Shown: piece after piece, positions 10,107 through 18,195 of the stretch
Position numbering within the stretch: position 1 is the stretch's first letter
Layout of the letters: every line of letters begins with the position of its first letter
Origin: Dokdonella_A sp014338185
GTDB lineage: Bacteria; Pseudomonadota; Gammaproteobacteria; Xanthomonadales; Rhodanobacteraceae
Length of the DNA stretch: 64,000 nucleotides
Direction: 5' to 3'
NCBI GenBank assembly: GCA_030263295.1
Contig: SZOS01000004.1
Location: 1-64,000, forward strand
Notes under the pieces: model-generated
Told to the model about the DNA's origin: nothing
The model's input: the letters and a program-made list of their open reading frames with translations, nothing else
Database searches by the model: none
Position numbers and translations under genes: made by a program

Positions 10107-10996
10107 TCGCGACCGAACTCGACTGCGGTGGCCGCACGCTCGTGCTCGACCGGCCGCGCATCTGCGGCATCGTCAACCTCACCGACGACTCGTTCTCGGG
10201 CGATGGGCTCGGCGGCGCGATCGAGGCTGCCGTGCAGCGCGGCCTGGACCTCGTGGCCGAGGGCGCCGACCTGCTCGACATCGGCGCCGAATCGACCCGC
10301 CCGGGCGCGCCCGGCGTGGCGGCCGCCGCGCAGATCGAGCGCGTGGTGCCGGTGATAGCGGCACTGGCCGCACGCGTGGCGGTGCCGCTGTCGGTCGACA
10401 CCAGCAGCGCCGAGGTCATGCGCGCCGCAGTCGCCGCGGGCGCCGGTCTCATCAACGACGTCTGCGCGCTGCGCCAGGAGGGCGCGCTGGACGCCGCTGC
10501 CGCGCTCGGCGTGCCGGTGGTGCTCATGCATATGCAGGGTGAGCCGCGCACGATGCAGGATGCGCCACACTACGACGACGTGGTCGGCGAGGTGCACCGC
10601 TTCCTCACCGATCGCCAGTTCGCCTGCCAGTTGGCCGGCATCGACAAGCGCAACATCCTCGTCGATCCCGGCTTCGGCTTCGGCAAGACGCTGGAGCACA
10701 ACCTGGCCTTGTTGCGCGCGCTCGCGCGCCTGGCCGAGATCGCGCCGGTGCTGGTGGGGTTGTCGCGCAAGGCGATGATCGGCAGCCTCACCGGACGTGC
10801 CGGCGGCAGCGCGCGCGCGGCCGGCTCGGCAGCCGCGGCCCTGCTCGCGGTGCAGAACGGCGCGCGCATCGTGCGCGTGCACGACGTGGCGATCACGCGC
10901 GACGTGCTCGCGGTGTGGCAAGGCGTCGGCGCGGCGGCTGCGCCGCCGCGGCGCGAGTCGGCCCTGGGCGGCAGCGCACGCTGGGACGAGGACTGA
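10103..10996 (+). CDS. folP: Dihydropteroate synthase
   Basis: TIM-barrel enzyme of 297 residues that joins 6-hydroxymethyl-7,8-dihydropterin pyrophosphate and p-aminobenzoate in folate synthesis. Seen are the N-terminal ICGIVNLTDDSFSGDG loop, DIGAESTRPG, SVDTSSAEVM, INDVCAL, VLMHMQG, DPGFGFGKT-LEHN and LSRKAMIG near the C-terminus, all in the expected order. The pABA supply genes pabB and a pabC-like gene are elsewhere in this window. In many gammaproteobacteria folP follows ftsH directly; here an accessory stretch lies between them. The C-terminal extension after the GxxR segment is Ala/Arg-rich. Confidence 0.95.
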   Translation: MIATELDCGGRTLVLDRPRICGIVNLTDDSFSGDGLGGAIEAAVQRGLDLVAEGADLLDIGAESTRPGAPGVAAAAQIERVVPVIAALAARVAVPLSVDTSSAEVMRAAVAAGAGLINDVCALRQEGALDAAAALGVPVVLMHMQGEPRTMQDAPHYDDVVGEVHRFLTDRQFACQLAGIDKRNILVDPGFGFGKTLEHNLALLRALARLAEIAPVLVGLSRKAMIGSLTGRAGGSARAAGSAAAALLAVQNGARIVRVHDVAITRDVLAVWQGVGAAAAPPRRESALGGSARWDED

Positions 10997-11017
10997 CGCG
11001 CGCCGCGGCGGCGTCGG

Positions 11018-13438
11018 TCAGGGTGAGCCGACCACCTTGCGCACCGGGGTCGGCGCCTGCAGCAGCGCCGCCGGGATCGGCCGCTCGCCCGCGAGCGCCT
11101 GCGCGCGTTGCAGCGCGCCGCGCCATGCGTCGGCCTCGCCCAGGGCGTGGTAGTAGCGCAGTTGCAGCAGCGCGCAGCGGAAGTCCTGCCCAGCCCAGCT
11201 CGCGGCCCGACCCACCACGCTGCCCGCCAGTTCGAGTTCGCCGGTGGCGAGCAGGCGATTGCCCCACGACAGCACGATGCGCGCGGTGACCGCCGGGATG
11301 TCGTGCCGTGCCGCATGCGCGAGGGCGTCCTCCCAGGCCTGGCGCGCCGCGCCCGGGTCGTGCTGCGCCCATGCCTGCTCGGCGCGCGCCAGCGCGGCGT
11401 AGTCCTGCATGGGCGGCTGCGCCTGGGTGGCGGCCCAGGCCGAGAACTGCCGGGTCTGCTCGGCCGCTGCGTGCTCCTGGCCGTCCGCGCGCAGCGCCTG
11501 CACCAGCAGCAACCAGGCCTGGCTGCGTTCGCTGCGGTGGTCGGCGTCATCGAGCGCGGCCGTCGCCGCGGCGCCCAGCCGCGCAGCGGCGGCGGGGTTG
11601 CCGCGATCGAAGTCGAGCCTTGCCTGTTCCAGTTGCAGGCGCGCGTTGAACACGGCGGGATCGCGGTCGGTGGCCGCTTCGGCGGACAGACGCTGCAGCA
11701 GCGCCTGCGCCTGGCCGAGGCGACCGACTTGCGCCAGCGCGCTGACCTGCTCTACCAGCAGGCCGTGGTGGGCGCTGCGGTTCTCCAGCCGCTGCAGCAG
11801 CGGCAGCGCGCGCTCCACCGTGGCCAGTGCGCGCGCCGGCTGCAGCAAGGCGAGTTCGGCTGCGGCGGCATTTGCGAGCGTGTCGACCTGTTCGTTGAGC
11901 GCGCCGAAGCGGGCGAAGCTGCGCGCGGCCTCCTCGTGCGCTTGCAACGCCTCGCCAAAGTGCCCGCGCCTGGCGAGCACGATGCCTTCATTGGCGCGTA
12001 CGCGGGCCAGCGCGAGGGCATCGCCGGCCAGTTCGAGCGCGATGCGCGCGCGCGAAAAATCGCCCTGCGCCGCGTCGTAGTCGCCCTGGGCGGCGTGGCT
12101 CACCGCCAGCCCCATCCAGGCCTGGCCGAGCGCAGCCGGCTGGCGGCGCGTATCCAGCAGCGACACCGCCTCGCCGAACGCCTGGCCTGCCGCCGCGATC
12201 TCGCCGCGACGCACCGCGGTGGCGCCGATGGCGTTGAGGATGCGCCCGCGCAGCACCGGATCGGTTTCCGCATCGACCGCGGCGAGCAGGGCCTGCAGGC
12301 GCTGGGTGGCCTCCTCGAAGTGGCCGGCGCGGAACGCGATCTGGGCCAGGCGCAGGCGCAGTTCGGGCCGCTCGCGCAGCGCGGCCGGCGCCTGTTCGAG
12401 TAGCGTGCGCGCCGTGGCCAGATCGTCGGTGAACAGCGCCGCATCCGCGCGCGAGAGCAGTTCATCCAGCGGCAGGTCGGGTGCATCGCTGCCCGGTGGT
12501 TCGCGGTCGAGCCAGGCCAGCAGGCGGTCGGTGGCGCGCCGGGCCGCGACGATGGCGTCGTCGGCCTGGGCCTGCACCTCATGCCGGGCGCTGCCGCCCG
12601 CGCGCAGCAGCAGGCGCACGTTCCATCGGTCGGCGCTGCGTGACACCAGCGGCACGACCAGCAGGTGCGCGCCCGTGGCGGCGGCGACCGCGGCGCCGGT
12701 GTCAGCGGCAGGACTGTCATGCGCGAGTGCCACCACGTTGTCGCTCGGCACCACGCCGAGCCCGGCGCTGCGCAGCCGCGTGGCGATGAGGTCCATGAGC
12801 CCGAGCCGCAGCCACGCCCACTCCGGTGGCGCGGTGCCCACTTCGACCGGCAGCACCGCGAGCATCGCACTGGCATCGCGGCTCGCGTCCGCCGCAACCG
12901 GCGGCGCAGGCTGGGTCAGCCAGTGCACGCCCCAGCCGATCGCGGCGGCCAGCGCGAGCGCGAGCATGCCGGCGATGCGCCAGGCGCGGTGCCCGCGCGC
13001 AGGCCCCGGTGTCCCGGCCGCGGCCGATGCTGCGCCCGCCGTGTCGGCGGGCACGGCCGGGAGGGCTTCGACCTGCGCGCGTTCGTCGTTCGTGACCGGC
13101 GTCGCGGCCGGGGCGGGCCGATCGGCTTCGAGCGGCGCGATCCAGCGGTAGCCGAAGCGCGGGACCGTGCGGATCGCGCGCTGTTCGTTGCCATCGTCGC
13201 CGACCGCGCGGCGTGCCTTGAGCACGGTCTGGCCGAGCAGGGTGTCGCTGACTTCGGCGCGGCCCCACACCGCGGCGATCAGTTCATCGCGTCCCACCGC
13301 GCGGTCGCGATGCTCGATGAGGTAGGCCAGGCAATCGAACACCTTGGGCGACAGCGACGCCAGTGCGCCGGCGCGATGCAGCTCGCGCGCCGACAGGTCG
13401 ATGTGGCAATCGCCGAAGCGGTAGGCGTGGACCGTCAT
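11018..13438 (-). CDS. Membrane-anchored transcriptional regulator: OmpR-type winged helix, TM helix, TPR-rich periplasmic domain
   Basis: CadC/ToxR-like one-component regulator of 806 residues. Residues 1-102 form an OmpR/PhoB-type winged helix (LSPKVFDCLAYLIEH, RDELIAAVWG, RTVPRFGYRWI). A disordered Ala/Pro-rich linker leads to one membrane helix (about 154-175, GMLALALAAAIGWGVHWL). The remainder is helical with TPR-like repeats rich in Ala, Leu and Arg, presumably in the periplasm, where it would sense a signal or protein. The start MTVHAYRF at 13438 is chosen; the frame is open further upstream but overlaps mgtE. It lies 55 nt downstream of mgtE on the same strand, so the two may be co-transcribed. 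The target genes are unknown. Confidence 0.85.
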   Translation of the reverse strand: MTVHAYRFGDCHIDLSARELHRAGALASLSPKVFDCLAYLIEHRDRAVGRDELIAAVWGRAEVSDTLLGQTVLKARRAVGDDGNEQRAIRTVPRFGYRWIAPLEADRPAPAATPVTNDERAQVEALPAVPADTAGAASAAAGTPGPARGHRAWRIAGMLALALAAAIGWGVHWLTQPAPPVAADASRDASAMLAVLPVEVGTAPPEWAWLRLGLMDLIATRLRSAGLGVVPSDNVVALAHDSPAADTGAAVAAATGAHLLVVPLVSRSADRWNVRLLLRAGGSARHEVQAQADDAIVAARRATDRLLAWLDREPPGSDAPDLPLDELLSRADAALFTDDLATARTLLEQAPAALRERPELRLRLAQIAFRAGHFEEATQRLQALLAAVDAETDPVLRGRILNAIGATAVRRGEIAAAGQAFGEAVSLLDTRRQPAALGQAWMGLAVSHAAQGDYDAAQGDFSRARIALELAGDALALARVRANEGIVLARRGHFGEALQAHEEAARSFARFGALNEQVDTLANAAAAELALLQPARALATVERALPLLQRLENRSAHHGLLVEQVSALAQVGRLGQAQALLQRLSAEAATDRDPAVFNARLQLEQARLDFDRGNPAAAARLGAAATAALDDADHRSERSQAWLLLVQALRADGQEHAAAEQTRQFSAWAATQAQPPMQDYAALARAEQAWAQHDPGAARQAWEDALAHAARHDIPAVTARIVLSWGNRLLATGELELAGSVVGRAASWAGQDFRCALLQLRYYHALGEADAWRGALQRAQALAGERPIPAALLQAPTPVRKVVGSP

Positions 13439-13493
13439 TGCGGCCAGCGTAGCGCGCCGCGGGCGGCGCGGCCACGCGCTGCGCGGACGGGAT

Positions 13494-14687
13494 TCAGCGC
13501 GCGAGCAGCCAACTGGCCAATCCGAGGAACAGGCCCAGGCTGGTGATGTCGGTGGCCTTGGTGAGGAAGATGCTCGAGGCGGTGGCCGGATCGGCGCCGA
13601 GCCGCTGCAGCACCTGCGGCACGCCGCTGCCGACCACGCCGGCGAGCACCGAGGCGCCGGCCAGCGTGATGAAGGTGATCGCGGCGAGCGTGAACGCCTG
13701 GGCATGGTGCTGCCACGAGGCCAGCGCAAACATCGCCAGCGCCGCGACCGCGCCGGTGAGCGCACCGTTGAGGAAGCCCACCCACGCTTCGCGGGCCAGC
13801 AGGGCGAGGCCGCGACCGGCCTTGAGCTCACCGAAGGTGAGGCCGCGCAGGGTGACCGCGAGTGCCTGGCAGCCGGTGTTGTTGCACTGGTCGGAGATCA
13901 CCGGCAGGAACACCGCCAGCAGCACCACCTGGTTGATCACGTCCTGGAACGAGCCCACCACGCTCGCGGTGACGAAGCCGGCGAGCAGGTTCAGCTGCAG
14001 CCATGGGTTGCGCAGGCGCAGGCTGCGCGCCCACGAGGTGCCCGGTCGTTCCTCCTTCTCGACACCGACGGTGGCGCCCAGTTGCGCGCTGATCTCGAAG
14101 GCCTGTTCCTCGAACAGCACCGCGCCGCGCACCAGCCCGAGCAGCCGTCCCTGCGCGTCGCAGACCGGATAGACCGGGTAGTGGCGGTGCACGACCGCGC
14201 GCATCGCCTCGATGATGCTGGTCTCGGGCTGCAGCACGAACGGCTGCGTGACCATGATGTCGGCGAGCTTCTGCGTGGTCTGGGCGAAGGCGAGTTCGCG
14301 AAACGCCACCACGCCGGTCAGGTGCTGCTGCGCGTCGACCACGAACACGTAGGTCACCAGCGTGTGCGACACGATCGGGCGCAGCCGGGTGATGACCTCA
14401 CCCGCGGTGGCGGTGGCGGGAAACGTCGCGGGTGCGGGTTCGAGCAGCCGGCCCACGCTGCCTTCCGGCCAGTTCTGGCCGATCAGCCAGGTGTCGGCGC
14501 CTGCGGCCAGCGCGGTGATGCGTGCGCGCCGCTCGGCGCTGCAATGGTCGAGGATCGCGACCGCGCGCGCGGGCGCGAGCCGGCGCAGCAGGCGCGCGGC
14601 ATCGTGGTCGGTGAGCGCGTCCAGGCGCGCCGCCGCGGCGTCGAGGTCGAGTTCGGCCAGTTCGATGGCGGGGTCGGGGGTCGACAT
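13494..14687 (-). CDS. mgtE: MgtE-family magnesium transporter
   Basis: Divalent-cation channel of 397 residues. The N-terminal helical domain is short (about residues 8-80), followed by a CBS pair (about 90-210: FVVDAQQHLTGVVAFREL, DIMVTQPFVLQPETSIIEAM, YPVCDAQGRLLGLV) that senses Mg2+. The membrane domain has five predicted helices (about 235-397) containing LPVISDQCNNTGCQALAVTLRG, GSGVPQVLQRLGADPATASS and ITSLGLFLGLASWLL. It is slightly shorter than the typical 450 residues. The start MSTPDP has GGAAG nine bases upstream. It is followed by the membrane-anchored regulator gene. Confidence 0.9.
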   Translation of the reverse strand: MSTPDPAIELAELDLDAAAARLDALTDHDAARLLRRLAPARAVAILDHCSAERRARITALAAGADTWLIGQNWPEGSVGRLLEPAPATFPATATAGEVITRLRPIVSHTLVTYVFVVDAQQHLTGVVAFRELAFAQTTQKLADIMVTQPFVLQPETSIIEAMRAVVHRHYPVYPVCDAQGRLLGLVRGAVLFEEQAFEISAQLGATVGVEKEERPGTSWARSLRLRNPWLQLNLLAGFVTASVVGSFQDVINQVVLLAVFLPVISDQCNNTGCQALAVTLRGLTFGELKAGRGLALLAREAWVGFLNGALTGAVAALAMFALASWQHHAQAFTLAAITFITLAGASVLAGVVGSGVPQVLQRLGADPATASSIFLTKATDITSLGLFLGLASWLLAR

Positions 14688-14807
14688 CGGGGCGTGCTTC
14701 CGCGCATTGGCAAGGCGCGCATGATGCCTCAAGGCGGGCAGGCCATTCACGAGTTCTTTAGGCAGCTTCGCTCACGATGACCGCCACACCATGCAAGGGT
14801 CGATGAC

Positions 14808-15284
14808 ATGAGCGCACAAGTTCGCACCGCAGCCATCGCAGGCGTGCTGGGCCTGGTCCTGGTCGGCTGCGCGGCCACGCCACCGCGTGCACGCTACTAC
14901 GACGACGACTACTACCGGCAGCGTGCCCAGTTCGACTGCTCCCGCTGCGGCGTGGTCCGGGAAGTGGCGCAGGTCTACGTGCGCGACAACGCCACCACGG
15001 GTGGCGGCGCGGTGCTCGGCGCGATCATCGGCGGCGTGCTGGGCAGCACGATCGGCAAGGGCGATGGCCGCACTGCGGCCACGGTGGCCGGGGCGGTCGT
15101 GGGCGGCGCGATCGGCAACCAGGTGGAGCGCGATTCCAGCGACTACGGCGGGCGCCCGGCGTGGGAGTTCACGGTGCGCCTGGACGATGGCCGCTGGGCG
15201 CGCGTCACGCAGTGGCAACACGACAACCTGCGCCCGGGTGACCGCGTGATGATCCGCGACAATCGCCTGCTGCGCCTGTACTAG
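14808..15284 (+). CDS. Glycine-zipper 2TM-domain lipoprotein
   Basis: Predicted outer-membrane lipoprotein of 158 residues with an N-terminal signal and lipobox (LVLVGC, Cys at about residue 22). A DY-rich segment (YYDDDYYRQ) is followed by a glycine-zipper double hairpin (GAIIGGVLGSTIGKGDGRTAATVAGAVVGGAIGN in two parts) of the SlyB/2TM type, then a beta-rich tail with WEFTVRLDDGRW and GDRVMIRDN. Such proteins associate with the envelope and stabilise it under stress. A second gene of the same kind lies at 39883-40416 with a near-identical zipper. It stands alone, divergent from mgtE. Confidence 0.85.
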   Translation: MSAQVRTAAIAGVLGLVLVGCAATPPRARYYDDDYYRQRAQFDCSRCGVVREVAQVYVRDNATTGGGAVLGAIIGGVLGSTIGKGDGRTAATVAGAVVGGAIGNQVERDSSDYGGRPAWEFTVRLDDGRWARVTQWQHDNLRPGDRVMIRDNRLLRLY

Positions 15285-15374
15285 GCCGGGCGTTCGCGGC
15301 CGGGTCCGGCCCGATGCGGCCGGCCCGAGGCCGTGGCGGCCGCGCGCACCGCAGGTGGGTGCGCGCGGGTCGGG

Positions 15375-15812
15375 TCAGTTGACGTGGTAGAAGTTGTGGG
15401 CGCCGATCGTGGTGGGCGATGCGCCCTTGCTCCATGCCGGCGCGACCGAGTCGGCCAGCACGAAGTGGTTGGCATCGGGCACCACCAGCTTGCGGCGGTC
15501 GATCGGCAGCGACCACATGTGGATCGCATGGCCGGCGATGTTCCACGCCTTGGCCCAGGCCCGCGCGTTGCGCAGCGCGTAGCCCGGGTGGGTCGTGGTC
15601 AGTGCGAACTGGCCCGGTGCACGCACCACGTCGCACACGGTGTCGCCCCAGCGACCGCTGTCGCGGCGGCGCATCGCCACCTCGGCCACGGCCATCTGGC
15701 CGATCTGGGATTCGCTGCGCGCCTCCAGGTACACGGTGGTGGCCAGGCACACCTGGTCGGCCGCCGGTTGGGGCAGGATCGTGGCAAGCCACAGCAGGAA
15801 GGAAATGGTCAT
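15375..15812 (-). CDS. Cell wall hydrolase, SleB family
   Basis: Exported protein of 145 residues with a signal peptide (MTISFLLWLATILPQPAA), then a SleB/Hydrolase_2 domain: CLATTVYLEARSES with the catalytic Glu, GQMAVAEVAMRR, TVCDVVRAPGQFALTT and a terminal IGAHNFYHVN. Family members are lytic transglycosylase-like enzymes cutting peptidoglycan. The start at 15812 has GGAG eight bases upstream; longer starts would precede the signal peptide. The gene is convergent with the 2TM lipoprotein gene. Confidence 0.85.
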   Translation of the reverse strand: MTISFLLWLATILPQPAADQVCLATTVYLEARSESQIGQMAVAEVAMRRRDSGRWGDTVCDVVRAPGQFALTTTHPGYALRNARAWAKAWNIAGHAIHMWSLPIDRRKLVVPDANHFVLADSVAPAWSKGASPTTIGAHNFYHVN

Positions 15813-16234
15813 GCTGCTCCTTGGTTCATCCAGGGATGGCCGACCGGCTTGCCGCATCGTGCCCTGCACGCCGCGGCCCTGCGCCGTGGCGCAGGAAGGG
15901 TCGATCATCGGTGTTTGAATACCCGGCGCCCGCACGGCCTTTCGCCGCATTCCGGGAGCCACGCCGGCGGCGTCTGCCACCCCGGCAGTCGCTCCGACGT
16001 CTGGTCAGGCCGGGGTCGAGCCCTGGCACTGGCGCCGGCCCCGCAGTGCGGAACCGGTCTTACGCGCTGCAACAGCGCACGAAAAAGCCCTGACTGAGCA
16101 GGGCTGGCGCGCAGAATACGGATCGAGGGCGGTGTTGTCGCGTGCCGTGTGAATCGTGTTCAGCCGCGAGTAAGTGTACGTTTCGTTGCAATTCAAGGAG
16201 ATGGCGCGGTCGCGGCAAGTCGCCGCAGGCCGAT
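15813..16234. other. Intergenic region downstream of ygfZ and upstream of the SleB-type gene
   Basis: A 422-bp stretch with no credible gene. It contains a minus-strand intrinsic terminator at 16082-16105 and a second small hairpin (gcgctg/cagcgc, 16064-16078). The part from about 16106 to 16200 is visibly less GC-rich than the surroundings. It may be the 3' UTR of ygfZ, or could hold a small minus-strand RNA ending at the terminator. Confidence 0.5.
16082..16105 (-). terminator. Rho-independent terminator downstream of ygfZ
   Basis: On the minus strand a 7-bp stem agccctg/cagggct with a six-base loop is followed directly by a run of five T. It lies about 130 nt after the ygfZ stop and would end that transcript. 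Confidence 0.75.
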
Positions 16235-17047
16235 TCAGGCCGCGCCCTGGCCCGCGCCGGCCGCCGCCGGGTCGGCGCCCGCTTCGGTCACCGCCAGCAC
16301 CTGGGCGGGTCCATGGCGCTGCGCGGGCACGCCATACAGCACCACGGCGGCACGGCCGGTATGGGGTTCGGGCACGGTGCTGCCCGGTTCCGGCAGTTGC
16401 GCGCCGGTCGTGATCACGCGCAGGCCACGCTTGTTGCCGCCACGGAAGTGCAGGCGTGCCACGATTTCCTGGCCCGGATAGCAGCCCTTGTCGAAGCTGA
16501 GCGCACCGATGCGCTCGAGTTCGAGCGCCTGCGGCACGAACCGGCCGGCGGTGGCCGGCCCGATCCAGGGCAGTCGCGCGGCGATGTCCTGGCGTCGCCA
16601 GGCGAGCGCGGCCTCGGCGTCGATCGCGTGATCGGCCGGCAGCAGGGCCACCCCGCGCGCCATCCCATCCGGCAGGCGCAGGGCATGGCCGCCGTGATGA
16701 TCGAGCCAGTGGCCGGTGTCGGCAGGCAGTGCCGGCGCGGGCAGTTCCAGCACCTGCCAGCCCTCGACCGGCTCGATCCGTACGCGGCTGCGCAGCAGAT
16801 AGCGGCGCAGGTCGAGCACGAGCGGCACGGCGGCGCCGAGTGGCTGCCACACCAACAGGGCGTCGTCCGCCACGCGCAGCACCGCGAACAGTGCGCGCAC
16901 GCGCCCCTGCGCATCGAGCCACGCGCTCCAGCCGCATTGGCCGGGCGCCAGCGTGAGGATGTTGCTGCTGAACTGGGCGTGGGCGAAGGCGATCGCGTCG
17001 GCGCCCGCCAGGCGCAGCAGCGACGCCGCGCCGAGAGCGGTTGCCAT
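16235..17047 (-). CDS. ygfZ: Folate-binding protein YgfZ (Fe-S cluster maintenance)
   Basis: GcvT-like tetrahydrofolate-binding protein of 270 residues required for function of some Fe-S enzymes. The diagnostic motif K-G-C-Y-P-G-Q-E is present (FDKGCYPGQEIVARLHFRG, about 194-212), with the key Cys conserved. An N-terminal FAHAQFSSNI segment and the WIGPATAGRFVPQ stretch fit the family. The start MATALGAASLL is chosen; the upstream frame overlaps the sdh promoter area. It is divergent from the sdh operon, a natural neighbour since SDH has three Fe-S clusters. Confidence 0.92.
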   Translation of the reverse strand: MATALGAASLLRLAGADAIAFAHAQFSSNILTLAPGQCGWSAWLDAQGRVRALFAVLRVADDALLVWQPLGAAVPLVLDLRRYLLRSRVRIEPVEGWQVLELPAPALPADTGHWLDHHGGHALRLPDGMARGVALLPADHAIDAEAALAWRRQDIAARLPWIGPATAGRFVPQALELERIGALSFDKGCYPGQEIVARLHFRGGNKRGLRVITTGAQLPEPGSTVPEPHTGRAAVVLYGVPAQRHGPAQVLAVTEAGADPAAAGAGQGAA

Positions 17048-17149
17048 CGGTGCAACGGTGCGTGGGAAGTCGCCGCATCTTAGCAGTCGCGCATGCGGAC
17101 ATGGATGCATGTGCAATGCACTGCGCGCGCTGCGGCGCTCCGCGCACGG

Positions 17150-17178
17150 TTGTCGGATCATGACGCAGGGGTTAACCT
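17150..17178 (+). promoter_or_regulatory. Possible sdh operon promoter
   Basis: TTGTCG (17150-17155) and TAACCT (17173-17178) are separated by exactly 17 bp. The -35 is a fair match, the -10 weak. Transcription would start some ten bases before the sdhAF4-like ATG at 17196, leaving almost no leader. The missing Shine-Dalgarno there would agree with this. Position is supportive, sequence only moderately so. Confidence 0.35.
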
Positions 17179-17195
17179 TGCCGGTGCACTGCATC

Positions 17196-17366
17196 ATGTC
17201 CAAGTCCACTTCCGCCACGCACGATCCCACACCTTCGCCGCCTGCCGACGCGTCGACGCCTGCGCCGGCACCGGTGCAGCCGCCGGCGGAGCAGGGTGGA
17301 CGTGCGGGACTTGATCCGGTGCGTTACGGGGATTGGGAAAAGAACGGCCGTTGCATCGATTTCTGA
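17196..17366 (+). CDS. Succinate dehydrogenase assembly factor 4-like protein (DUF1674)
   Basis: A 56-residue protein with a Pro/Ala/Ser-rich N-terminal half and the conserved C-terminal DUF1674 signature RYGDWEKNGRCIDF. In eukaryotes SDHAF4 binds the flavinylated SdhA subunit before assembly. The bacterial homolog at the head of an sdh operon suggests the same role. No Shine-Dalgarno is visible before the ATG. It is 52 nt upstream of sdhC. Small size means it could be missed by gene callers. Confidence 0.88.
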   Translation: MSKSTSATHDPTPSPPADASTPAPAPVQPPAEQGGRAGLDPVRYGDWEKNGRCIDF

Positions 17367-17418
17367 TGCCGGGCGCAGTGCGCCTGCCGTACCACGACAA
17401 CGCGAGCCAGAGCCAGCC

Positions 17419-17814
17419 ATGCCAGCCAACGCGCGACCGCTTTCGCCTCATATCCAGATCTATCGCTGGCAGGTGCAGATGGTCACCTCCATCCTGCACC
17501 GCGCGACCGGTATCGCGCTGGCCGCCGGCACCTTGCTGTTGCTGGCGATGCTGCTGGCGCTGGCCAGTGGTCCCGAGGCGTGGGGCTGGATCAGCGCGTT
17601 CGCGCGCTCGTGGATCGGCCTGCTGCTGCTCGCGGGCTGGAGCTGGGCGCTGTCGTTCCACCTGCTCAACGGCATCCGCCACCTGCTGCAGGACGTCGGC
17701 TGGGGCTTTGCGATCCACCAGTTCGTGCGCAACGGCTTCCTCGCCAGCATCGGCAGCCTGGTGCTGACCGCGCTGATCTGGTTGTGCGTGTGGGCGCAGT
17801 GGGGTGTCGCATGA
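17419..17814 (+). CDS. sdhC: Succinate dehydrogenase cytochrome b556 subunit SdhC
   Basis: Membrane anchor of complex II, 131 residues. Family signatures are RPLSPHIQIYRWQ near the N-terminus and S-x-x-HRATG (SILHRATG). There are three hydrophobic helices, the second containing the conserved HLLNGIRHLLQDVGWG whose His binds heme b. With SdhD it forms the quinone site. The start MPANARPLSPH is taken; the frame is open upstream but would read through the sdhAF4 area. Its stop overlaps sdhD (ATGA). Confidence 0.94.
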   Translation: MPANARPLSPHIQIYRWQVQMVTSILHRATGIALAAGTLLLLAMLLALASGPEAWGWISAFARSWIGLLLLAGWSWALSFHLLNGIRHLLQDVGWGFAIHQFVRNGFLASIGSLVLTALIWLCVWAQWGVA

Positions 17815-18194
17815 GCCAGTTCCGTACACCGCGCAAGATCGCGCTGGGCCTGGGTTCGGCCCGGCATGGCGTGCACCATTTCCTGGTCCAGCGCATCACC
17901 GCGATCGCGTTGCTGCTGCTGGGGTTGTGGTTCGTGTGGTTCGTGCTGCGCTTGCCCGGGCTGGATCATGCCGGCGCGCACGCGCTGCTCGCCGAACCTT
18001 GCAACGCCCTGCTCATGGGCCTGTTCGTGGTCGCTGCGTTCTGGCATGCGCAGCTGGGCCTGCAGGTGGTGGTCGAAGACTACGTGCACACCCATGGCTG
18101 GCAGCTCGTGCTGCAGGTCGGGATCCGCTTGCTGTGTTTCCTCGGCGCCGCCGCGGGCGTGCTCGCCGTGCTCCGAATCGCGCTGGGACGTTGA
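17811..18194 (+). CDS. sdhD: Succinate dehydrogenase membrane anchor subunit SdhD
   Basis: Second membrane anchor of complex II, 127 residues with three predicted helices. The segment GSARHGVHHFLVQRITAIAL holds the conserved HxxxQRxTA-like quinone-site motif, and HAQLGLQVVVEDYVH holds the heme-ligand His and the DY pair typical of SdhD. It starts inside the sdhC stop codon (4-nt overlap) and ends one base before sdhA begins. Confidence 0.93.
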   Translation: MSQFRTPRKIALGLGSARHGVHHFLVQRITAIALLLLGLWFVWFVLRLPGLDHAGAHALLAEPCNALLMGLFVVAAFWHAQLGLQVVVEDYVHTHGWQLVLQVGIRLLCFLGAAAGVLAVLRIALGR

Positions 18195-18195
18195 C

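Noticed and set aside
16196..16413. A plus-strand frame starting after AAGGAG opposite the ygfZ end
   Set aside because: The ribosome-site spacing is too short, it is antisense to ygfZ, and the Arg/Pro-rich product is typical of a shadow frame.
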